Source: Zygaena filipendulae (taxonomy: Eukaryota; Arthropoda; Insecta; Lepidoptera; Zygaenidae). From it: DNA of 64,000 bases. Below are positions 35,096 to 47,000 of this stretch, in pieces; the stretch's first letter is position 1; every line of letters starts with the position of its first letter. Under the pieces are notes generated by a model. That model did no database searches, was not told where the DNA came from, and saw nothing but the letters and a program-made list of their open reading frames with translations. The stretch covers positions 4,603,001 to 4,667,000 of the forward strand of contig OU015652.1 in assembly GCA_907165275.2 (NCBI GenBank), read 5' to 3'. A program made the translations under genes and the position numbers.

Positions 35096-38068
35096 CTACG
35101 AGATGGATTGCAGCCGGTCCCTCTGCCTCAGCGCCTCCAGCTGAGGCAGTATCGACACTCGCTCGTTGAAAAACTCCTCCAGAGGCTGCTGCGACAGCAT
35201 CGTCGCTAGAAACTGCTCCAGGGTTATCGCCCACGCGTCCTCGCCCGAAGGGTCGGTCTCCTTGGAGGAGGACGGCGACGGCGACGGCGACGCGCACGTT
35301 CGCTGCTGGGATCTGTCGTCCTCGGTTCTGTTGCCGTTCGGATCCACCTGAATAAAGTGTGTGTGTGAAAATGTACATCGACACACAATCGAATACGGAT
35401 ATTTGGTGATAGGATCCGCGGATATGGATCTTAACAGATATACCTACAAATTATTATGGCTTTTGCGTTTAGAAAAACTGACATTCACGGGTGAAAGAAT
35501 AAAAACCTTATGTCAATCTGTACCTACATATAAATTTAATTGAAGTGTCTGTTTGTAAATCCAATTTAACAGCTTTTCACTAAATGCATACGAAAGTATA
35601 TACGGTAGGTACTTACATAAAAAAAAAAAAAAAATTTTAAATTCTCTGTCTGTCTGTCTGATTGTTCAGGCTAATCTCTGAAACGGCTGGACCGATTTCA
35701 ATGGGACTTTGGTTATAAGGAGTAACTTAGGATACTTTTATTAAGAAAAAAATAGTTCCTGTGGGATTCCAAAACTCATGTGGGTAAAACTGCAGGGCAC
35801 AGCTAAATGAAATCACATGACGACCAGTTAACTGATCTTTCATTATTATAATATAACGTGCTGCCAGGAAAATGCTTACCAGGTTTGCAGCTGGTTGCTT
35901 GGACACAGCTAGGAATAGGCTGTCTTGTGATATCTCTCTGTTCAGATCCGGTCTTTGGTTCAATTCACCTAGCTGTAGCAGTATTGTGCCTGGAAATAAT
36001 ATAAGAACAAAATGATGATTTCTTTTTTAAAGTCATTGTAAGATGAGATAAATACCAGATAAAAAAATTGGAGATCAATGTGCAATAAAGTTCTTTAAAT
36101 AAATAAAAATAAATAAATCATTCTGTTAGAATAACTGTGAAAAAAACAATCTGGGCTCAACTAGTTTTAAATTTACTTTTCTAAAGAGCTTTATTTGTGT
36201 AAGCGCGTGTGTGTACGCGTACGTGCACGTGTACTATATAACTGTGCGTAGGCGAATCGGTGTGAACATGCACGTATAATATATGTTCATGCGAAAAAGT
36301 ATATGTGCATTCAGGTATATATGTGTGCACATGCACGTATATGTCTGTGCGCAGTGTGCGTGCACATACATGTCTGCGCATGTACTTATACAACGTGTTA
36401 ATGAATTAACTGAAAACCTGATACACCCCATTTAAAAAACTAAACAATAATATATGATTAAAATATATTTTATGTCGAAAAAGTTAATACTTTAAAAGTT
36501 ATTGAACATTAGTTTGGAGGTGACCTATCTACGAGATTCCAAGCGCTACGCCCCCGCCTACCGGTTCGAATTTTTTTGCTGCGAGCGGCGTACGCGCCAA
36601 ATATTGTATTATAAATGATTTAGACATGGACTAGTAAAAATGCAAAAATATAAACCTATATTAAAAAACATAGGGCGATCGATTCGCTAGTCGATTCTGA
36701 GCAAACTACTTTCTAGTTTTCAGTTAATTCACTAACACGTTGTATATGTCTGCACGTGCACGTATTTATTGTATATGTCCGCACGTGGACGTATATGTCT
36801 GTGCGTGCGCGCACGTCTGCGCGTGCACGTATATTTGTGTACGCGTGCACTTGTCACTGCTCGCGCTCACCGGCCTGCATGACCGCGTGGAAGGCGGGCT
36901 GGGGCGCGCGCTGCGTGATGTCGTGCAGCACGGTCAGCAGCTGCAGGAAGTGCGCGCGCGGCAGCGGCGGCGCGACGGGCGGCGGGGCGGGCGGCGAGCC
37001 CGGCGTGGAGGGCGCCGAGCCGGGCGCGGACGGCGCCCACGCGAGCCCGGCCAGCGCGCACTGCCGCACCGACGCGCCGGTGTGCGCCTGCGGGAACGCC
37101 CTGCCCCACACGTTGATACCTGACGACGGGGTTTTAGATGCCATCATTATAATCATTTCACCCGCGCTAATTTCGGAGTTCCCGCGGGAATTCCGGGATA
37201 CAAAGTACCCTATGTCCTTTTCTGTACCTTTGACAACATGTGTGCAAAATTTAACGCATTTCGCTTTTTTAAGTGCTTTTTGCATAGAGGGATGTAAAAG
37301 AAGGGACCCTTATCGTTTGGTTTCTTTTAGGCCTTTAATTATCAAGATATATACTTTTATATTTATTTCACGTTAGTGACGTTCTCTAGAGGCATCGTAA
37401 AACGATGTCTGTGCCAAGTTTCTAGAAAACAATTTGTATGACTGACAGATGACAGTAATCTAAAAGGTCAACGTCAAAATTAAAACCAAACTAATAATGT
37501 GCGCTCAAAAGAAAGTGGACGTTATTGGCACTTTTCGTTTAAACCTTTTTAGACATAGACAATTGTAGAATCTACACGTGACAATTTTACAGTAACTGTC
37601 AGCCCTCTGTCAACCTAACGACACACACACACGCACAACACGTGTGCGTCCAAGCCGGCCGTCTTTACTTGTGGAAAAGTACTTAAATAAGTTCATTTGT
37701 ATGGAGTGTCACCGGGCTGGTTTATAATCTAATATATATAAATCACGTGTCACGTTGTTTGTCCGCGATGGACTCCGAAACTACTGAATCGATTGTGATT
37801 GAATTTCATCACTATGTTGTATTTGGCCCAACTTAAAAGATAGGATAGTTTTTATCCCGGAATTCCTGCGGGAACTCCGAAATTACCGCAGATGAAATCG
37901 CGGGGGTCAACTAGTTAATAAATAATTATTGTAACCAATTAGTGCGTGCGTTCACCTGACAAGCTGTCGATGTCTTTATCGATGATGTTTTCTTCGGCCG
38001 ACGCGTCGCTGCTCGACCTCTGGTAGGCCAGCGACTCGGCACCGTCGGGAGTGGAAGGCTCCTCCACA
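35096..38068 (-). CDS. TBC1D9: TBC1D9 exons 16-19: C-terminal region
   Basis: Exon 16 (37956-38068) encodes [20 protein letters not shown].., a phosphorylation-prone acidic/Ser stretch. Exon 17 (36871-37119) has [19 protein letters not shown], a Pro/Ala-rich linker and [13 protein letters not shown]. Exon 18 (35880-35989) encodes [13 protein letters not shown]. Exon 19 (35096-35347) has a Ser/Pro repeat (SPSPSPSSS) and the family end module [16 protein letters not shown]. The stop is TAG, complement of 35096-35098. Confidence 0.9.
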
Positions 38069-41000
38069 CTGTACAGTAATTTTTACATAGTATAGAAGGA
38101 AGTCGTTTCCACTGTCTGTTCATGCGGTTTTCACCAATAGAGTAATTCATGAGGAAGGTTCATATTATCTACAGTGATGTGCCAGATTAAAAAAAATGTA
38201 TATCCGCATAGACCGTTCCGAATACAGATATAAGACCCGCGGATATGGGATACGGATCTTAACTTTTTTATTTAATCGGTGTCGGTGCGCGTGACTTACG
38301 ATACTCTACTTATAAACGATAGTTTACGCCACTTGACTCATTTCCGCGACAGGACATGTTTCGACTTACATTGCGCGGGTCCTCCTTTTGTTTTGTTTAT
38401 ATAATACGTACCTATTTGAATGTATTATTTTTTTTTTTAAGTTTTATTAAAGGTTCACTAAACCGGATGTTACACACTATTCTCGTACATAGATAAGTAG
38501 TAATCAAAAATCACCTGTATTATATAGAATTTCATCATTTCGTGTATTGAAAACTACTGAGGCTATATTATCTGTGACTGAGGTAAACGATCCGCCAAAC
38601 AAAGTAACGGATACGGATCTTGTTTCTGCCTCGGATATCCGCGGCTACGGATATCCGCTACATAATACACTGTAGGTGGACTGTATCGCAGTACCCGTAC
38701 CCGTACCCGTCGAAGAAGGCGATCGCGTCGGCGGCGACCTCCTCGCCGGTGTCGGTGTAGCGCGCGGGGCGCAGGTCGCGCGGCGCGAGCAGCGGCGGCG
38801 CGTGCGCGCAGTACAGCGCGCGCAGCCGCGCCGCCGCGTCCGCGCGCGCGCTCAGCCCCAGCGCCAGCGACAGCGCGCGCGCCGACACCACGCCGTCGTC
38901 GTCGTGGTCCAGCAGCTGCGCGCCGCACGCCGCACGCCGCACGCCGCACGCCGCACGCCGCACGCCGGCCGGCATCCACGACCCGATAGACAGAGTCGAA
39001 TTAAATTTTATTCGAAACTAGCAGTTCCTCGCGGATATGTTCCGCGGGAATTCCAGAATAAAAAGTACCCCAAGTACAATAAAAAGTACCCATGACAACG
39101 TGTGTGCAAAATTTCATGATGATCGGTTAAAAAGTGAAAGCGTAACAAACAAACTCACTTTCGCATTTATAATATTAGTAAGGATCGTGCCCTTAACGTC
39201 AGTAAAATTACAATAAATTACGACAGCACCCATAAAATGTCGGAATCACCAGCTTCCTAGTGCAATGGCTTAAAAAAAAAAAACCACCCGCGCAACAAAC
39301 TCACCAGTAACATGCTGTCAGTTCAATCTATATAAGTAATTATATTTCCATCTCGTCAATTTCCGAAACAACACTTATTATATTCTTATTTACTTCGATT
39401 TCTTTCATTCGTATCACTACCGTTATCAAGTCGCTAACTGCACTAAAGTAGGTTAAGAAATTAGTTTTCAATCATTCGTGAAGGCCGTCATATCGACGTT
39501 GCTTTTCGACGCGGCGACTTGTCGCTACTTATGTTTGAGTCAGTCGCGGGAAACACAAAATAGGGTCACGCGACCAGATTTGTCGCTGCAAACAAGCGCC
39601 GAACGCCGAGCGAATATACGAGGCCGCACCTTAAGGGCGTCGCCACAGTCTTTGCGGCGGCGGCAGCGGTAAAAAAAAATGGTAGACAACATAAGAAGTG
39701 GCCACAGCTTGCACCGCTGATAGCTGTGGCATACTTCTTATGTTGTCGACCATTTGTTTTTGCCGCCGCCGCCGAGACTGTGGCCAAGGGGTAATATAGT
39801 GCGGTACGTGTACTGTACGGTAGTGGGTGGTGTGCGGTCGGCGGTCACCTTGAACATCCTGGCGGCGAGCAGGTCGCCGCAGTCGCCGGCGGCCCAGGGC
39901 GACAGCGCCGCGAACAGGCTGCGGAACTGCGGGAACTCCAGCCGGTACGCCTCGTACGGCGCGTCGGCGCGCTCGCACGGCGCGCGCTTCGCCCACAGCA
40001 GCTCCTCGCGGATCGCGCTCAGCAGCTCCTGGGGCGGTGTTCACATACCACGTTCGAACAAAAAACTGATAATGCCTTTATTTGGTTAAATAATTGTTCT
40101 AATAAGTTACCTACACCATAATGTACAATAATGTGCACATCACATTACAACATCACCACGTGTTCAAGTGTACATTTATTGCATTGTTTATAAGCTACAA
40201 GCTGTTCCCTGAGGTCTCACCCACGGTAATTCCCGAGTTACCGCGGGGAGTCGGTCTGTAAGACTCACTGGTTTTTTTTTTTAATTTTTTACAAGCTGTT
40301 CCCCGCGGTTTCACCCGCGTTAATTTCAGATTTCCCGCGGGAATTTCAGGATAAACAGCAGTCTAAATTACTCCTTATAACATTAGCTATCTGCGAGTGA
40401 AAGCCGGAACAAACATACAGATAGGCAGAGAAAAATTTTACAAATTGATTTTTTGATGTAAGACCCGTATATACGTTTCTTTTTTCTTCTTTCTATGCAT
40501 TTAGTGAAAAGCGACACTTCAATTGTATTTATTTGTATAGATATAGATTCCCCGGCGACGCCGCAGTCCGCAGGCCGCACCCACCTGCAGCTCGTCGGGG
40601 TCCAGCAGCCGGTCCTGCTGCAGCGCGCGCAGCGTGTTCCTCTCGAGGCTGTCCTCGAGCTGGCGCACCACGCGCAGCCGGTGCTTCAGCCGCAGGCGCT
40701 CGATGCACTCGCCGGTCACGCTCGCGCCGTACGCGCGGTACGACTGGTACACCAGCTCCTGGATCTTCATCGTCTGCGTATACAATATATTTATTTATTT
40801 ATTTAAACTTTTTGCACAATATACCTAGTACAAAAGGCCGGTGCCCAGTTTCTAGTGCCCGGCTGGCTAGCTACCACCTTCAAGTTGTAAATCTGTCACC
40901 AAGCACCTAACGCCCCTAACGGTGTGTTCCGGCAGCCCCACTTAAAAACCAATTTCCATCCCCATTCCAGGTCGGCAACGCATCCTACATGCCTTCTGGT

Positions 41001-44000
41001 GTTGCAGATGTCCATGGGCGGCAGTAATCACTTACCATCAGGTGTACCACTTGCCCGTTTGCCCCCTGTTGGATTCTTGTCTTTTCTATTGGTAGGTAGA
41101 AATAAAAACAGAGCTCCACTAATTGTTGTGTCTACCCTCATTTGAAATGGCACGACAATTATCGGCGCGCACCGTTCGAGGCGAGTAAGTTACGCCTTGG
41201 GCCCGCTACTAATGCACATGTGAGCCGTGCTCCGATATTGTTGCAACTTCACAAGCGTCCGTGACCCTTGTACCTGTTCTTCGACGTGAGACGTTCTCAC
41301 TGGTGTCTGGAGTTCAGTGATTGGTGTTAACTCTTCAATAAACTATTTAATTAGAGTCAGAGACTTGTCCAAGTGCACGAGCCCCGCCATTATCCGTCGT
41401 TGCGTCGTCCGTCGGCTGGTCTGCTGTCCAGGTGGTGGTGGATGCAAAGGTTAGTGGAGAGCTTTACCTACCGTGTGCTGGGCAGGAATCCGACATACTT
41501 CAAACATACAGTCCACTAAAAATATTTCATATAACCAGCCCTCTGTGCCGCGGGAGTTCTTAAAACCGAATTCAGGTTTGGCTTTAAGAACTGCACAGTT
41601 TTTTCTGGTCCTTCGAGCCGGATAATTCATTTTATATTAATAAAAATATATCTAGAAAAAATCATAGACGTTCTATATTTTTTCTTAATAAAAGTACAAG
41701 TAGGTAGTTTTGTGTAATAAATTCTAACTCGTACAGACGTTCTGTACGAATAGTTTTTTACATTAATTACATACATAAATCATTTATCTATTTAAATATA
41801 TTTATTAAAACTATATTTATCGCACTAATTTGTCAACTTGCATTCGTTGAAAAAATTATTACATACTAAGTAACGGTTTTGTCAATTACCTACCACTAAT
41901 AAAAAGAAAAAAAAATGGCTCCTCCTAAGAAAGATGCAAGTCCTGAGGTTCCATTGGATTTAACTATGTTAATTAATCGTAAACAAAGAATTTTCGAACA
42001 AATTCAGTCGATTTTTGATATGTCTCAAAACATTTCTGACTCCGATTCCAAAGAGTTATTTTTATTAAACGCCTCAGAAATCGATGATTTGCGTAAAACA
42101 TTCGAAAGAATTACATTCAAAATTCTCGAGTTGGAGTTGGAATCGAACTCAAATGCAACTTTACGAAGTCACGAATTGAGTAGTTTGGATGAATTATATT
42201 TTCGCATCAAATTAGCGGCATCCAAGATTCAACCTAAAGTCAGTAATATTAAGGTCGAAAATTCTTCGTCTACCAAAGATTCTCGTCCGCGTTTACCTAA
42301 ACTCGATCTCTTTGTGTTCGACGGTGATATTGAGAACTTCACTACGTTTTACGAAACATTCGGTTCGTTGGTTCATAATCAGACTAGTATTGAAAAAATA
42401 GACAAATTTCATTATTTGTTGTCGTGTACTAGGGGCGCGGCACTGAATATAGTAAAAAGTGTTCCGATTACCGCCGATAACTACGACGTAGTGTGGCAAA
42501 GTCTGCTGGATAAATATAAAGACAGTCGAATGTTGGTTGGTCGATATTTAGACAAAATGTTAAATTTTTCTCCATTAAACAAAGAATCTTCTAATTTATT
42601 AAATACATTCATAGAACATTTTGACCACTCATACAAAGCTATTCAAGCGTTAGACATCGATGACTTGGGTAGTTATATTCTGTGTCACATTGCATTAAGG
42701 GCATTAGACCCACAAACAAGAAAATTATTTGAACAACAATTAAATCAAAAATCTATTCCAAAATTTTCGGAACTCATGTTATTTATTCACAACCATGTTA
42801 AGGTTTTGGAACATTCGGCGTCGTACTCTAACACGCACGAAATGCAACAAAATAAATCAATTAAAATCAACAGTAATAATATCAAACAATACTCAAATAG
42901 GTATGAGAGAAAACCGGTTGTAAAAAACATTTCACACGCGTCCGCGTCGCACGCGGTACCTATCTGTGCACATTGTGGAGACGGGCACATGATTTATCGC
43001 TGTGATCAATTTCGTAAGTTGACCGCTGAAAGGCGTATGGACCGTGCCGACTCCCTAAAATTGTGTCGTAATTGTTTAAAATCAAATCATAGTTTAAGCG
43101 AATGCAATAGTCAATACAGATGTGTGGTGTGTCAATCGAATCACCATTATCTATTGCATACTGATGCGACTGATAAGAAACCCGTTTTTTCTGCGCCATC
43201 CGTGTGTCCTCCCGCGCCGCCGCCGGCGAGTGATGCACTGAATAATTGTCACGCGTCCACATTGCAAACATACAACAATGTTGTTATATTGGGAACAGCT
43301 GTAGTTCACGTTAAGGACCGTTTCGACTGTTATCAAAGCTGCCGAGTTCTAATAGATTCTGGCGCGCAATCGAATTTTATTTCGATCGATTGTTTGCAAC
43401 GCTTGGGTTTATCACAACGCAAGTGTCCTTTTAATATTTTTGGACTTTCCGGCGAAAGTGTAAAAAATTACGGGATGGTGTCATGCAACATAAAGTCACG
43501 ACATTGTGACAATCCTATATTTAATATCGATGCAGTTGTATTGCGTAAAATAACTTGCGATCTGCCGACTGTAAAAATTCCAGATGGTGTAGTAAATGAA
43601 TATAAAAATTTATTATTAGCAGATCCGAACTTTTATAAAAAATCGCCGATCGATATCATATTGGCCGGTGATATTTTCCCGTATGTTTACGATGGAAAAA
43701 AGATTGTTTTTGCGACGGACGTTCCGCCCGCATTAAGCAGCGTTTTTGGTTACATTATAACGGGAAAATTAGGTTTTCTCACTCCTAGTGACAACAATAT
43801 AAATGTTGTAGCGTCTACAACTTCTTTAGTGTCGTACACAACCGAAGAGAATCTTCTAAATGACACTCTCAAACGTTTTTGGGAGTTGGAGTCTTTGCCG
43901 TGCGAAGCTTCAATTAGTCCATTAGAAGAACTCGCAGAAAAAATATATTCAGAAAAACATTATCGTAATGAAACAGGACGATATGTTTCACCAATTTTAT

Positions 44001-47000
44001 TAAATCCAAATCACGATCCCCTTGGTGAGTCGTATGAAATTGCGTTGAAGCGACTCATTCAAGTCGAACGACGGTTGGCTCGCTCGCCAGAACTACAAAA
44101 CGCGTATTGCGACTTTATGAAGGAATACGAGTCGCTGGGTCATATGGAGGTTTACACGGGTTCCAAACCGTCTAAATTTCTCATCCCGCATCATTGCGTA
44201 CTGCGTCCCTCCAGCACCACTACACCTTTACGTGTCGTGTTCGATGGGTCAGCCAAGACGAGTACAGGGTGTTCACTTAATGACGCCTTGCTGACGGGCA
44301 AAAAGTTGCTACAGGATGTGCTCACAATTATTATAAACTTTCGACTTTTCGAAGTGTGTCTCACTGCTGACGTTTCAAAAATGTATCGAGCCGTGCTCAT
44401 CGATCCGTCGGAGAGAGAATATCAGCACATACTTTGGCGCAACCACCCTACACTTCCTGTACAGATCTATGAGCTGAAAACTAACACATACGGTCTGCGA
44501 AGTGCGCCGTTCATTGCAATCCGTACCTTGCACCAGTTAGCTTGTGATGAGAAGTCACGTGTTCAGGAAATTTGTTCGCAAGTATCCCCTGAAAGCATTC
44601 CGACTCAACCGCCGAGGCTGAATGCTGCTCAGGTGCTCGTGGAAGGGTTTTATGTTGATGATCTTTTATGGTCATGTCAGTCGAGTTCAGACGCTTGCAC
44701 GTTGCAAGACGAACTCATGTCACTTCTCAAGAGTGGTGGGTTCGAACTGAGAAAGTGGGCTAGCAATGATCCTAGTCTACTTTCCAGAATGCAGTCTGAT
44801 CAGGTATCGGCGATAAACTTTAAAGATGATACGTTATCATCATCCTTGAAGGTGTTAGGGTTAACTTGGTTACCTTCAGGAGACTGCTTTTCCTTTAATT
44901 ATAATATGAGAGATGTAACCTCGACAAAGCGATCGGTACTCAAGTTGCTCGCAAGTATCTTCGATCCGGTAGGATTTATTTCACCTTGCACTTTTCTTGC
45001 TAAGTGTATTATGCAAGATCTGTGGAAGCTAGGACTCGGGTGGGATGAAAAACTTCCCACAAACCTGTACAAAAAATGGACAAAATTTATTTCAGACTTG
45101 CCAAATTTATCCGATTTGCGTATCGAGCGACATTTGCTATTACCTAAATTTACAGCAGTACATCTCATAGCCTTTTGTGATGCGTCATCACGTGGTTATG
45201 CATCCTGCGTCTATTTGCGCAGTGTTGATGCTGCTGGCGGAGTAAAAGTCAGGTTGCTGACAAGCAAATCAAAGGTCGCGCCGACCAAGCCTGTCTTGTC
45301 AATCCCTCGGCTTGAGCTAGTGGCAGCTGTACTGCTTACAAAATTAGTGAAATTTGTAATAAAAAATATAAAAAGAATAGGATTCCACATAACGGCTTTC
45401 AGTGACTCGAGCGTCGTCTTGTCCTGGATTCAAACACCACCGTATAAATTGAAACCATTTGTAGCTAACCGTGTTAGCCAGATTACTGATGTCGTGCCTC
45501 CTAACTGTTGGCTTCACATAAACAGCGACAAAAATGCAGCTGATCTGTGTTCTCGTGGCGCGTTGCCCAGTCAGTTCAACAAAGTGGCTGAACAGTGGTT
45601 CCATGGTCCTGCATGGTTGTATGAAAACCCAGAGCTGTGGCCGACCAGTACATTTTTTGTAAAGGATGAGTCAAAAATCCCTGAGTTGAGAGCGAACGTT
45701 GACAGCTTCACGTTTAACTCGTGTGATCAACAAGAATTCAAAAATGACTTGGAAAATACGTTTAACAAATTCTCATCTTTCAATAGATTGCAGCGAGTCA
45801 TAGCTTGGTGTTATCGTTTTGTAAACAACGCATACGCTAAGGCTAAACGGTCACCATCATCTTCTGGTCCGTTGAGAACCCATGAGTTGACTCAGGCTCA
45901 CAACATTATCATCAGTTGTGTGCAAACAAATCATTTCAATGCTGAAATGCAATTGTTGCAAAAGGAAAAAAAGGTTCCCTCGCTACGTAAGCTCTCACCA
46001 TTTATTGACACCGAAGGTTTCCTCAGGGTGGGGGGTAGAATTATACAATCCGAGCTCCCTTATGGCACAAAACATCCCGTGCTTCTTCCAAAAGGGATTC
46101 ACGTAACAAAATTAATAATAAATTACTTTCACAAAATTTATTTGCACGTCGGTCCTCGAACCTTACAGGGCATTCTGTGCAGAAATTATTGGATTGTTAA
46201 CGCTCGCAACACTATCCGCTCAGTGTTGTCGAAGTGCTCCATTTGTTTTAAATGTCGTCCATTGGTTTCTCAGCCTGCAATGGGTACGTTACCTGCAGCG
46301 AGACTCAAACCAGATAAGGTTTTCAACCACGTTGGTTGTGATATTGGAGGTCCATTCCTTGTGAAGGAAAGCCTTCAGCGTAAGTCTAGGATACATAAAT
46401 CATACTTATGTTTATTTATTTGTTTTGCTACGAAAGCAGTGCACTTAGAAGTGATCACTGATCTATCGTGCGAATGTTTTTTGGCAGCATTCGACCGATT
46501 TGTGGCTCGTCGGGGTCTGTGCAGCTGCTTATATTCAGACTGCGGTACAAACTTTGTGGCAGCAGCCAAACATTTTAAGGAAGTGTGCAACTTTTTCAAT
46601 GACACTGAGAATCAAGACAGAATTCTTGATGGATTGTCGTCACGCCGTGTCGACTGGCGCACGAATCCACCAAATGCGGCTTCCATGGGCGGCTTATGGG
46701 AAGCTGGTATCAAATCGGCCAAGCATCACTTGTATCGCGTTGTAGGTGAAACAGTACTCACATTTGAGGAACTTACAACAGTATTTTGTAAAATCGAGGC
46801 AGTGATGAATTCACGACCACTTTGTTCATTGTCAGACAATCCCAATGAGTTTGAAGTTCTAACTGCGGGTCACTTCTTGATCGGTCACAATCTATTAGCC
46901 GTTCCAGAATATGATGTTCAGGACATATCTCTGAACCGATTGTCACGTTGGCAATCCGTACAGAAGATGACACAGTCATTTTGGAGGCGTTGGTCTGACG

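Noticed and set aside
36740..37376. Plus-strand frames of 127 and 206 codons
   Set aside because: They cover the purine-pyrimidine tract, the antisense of TBC1D9 exon 17 and a common repeat.
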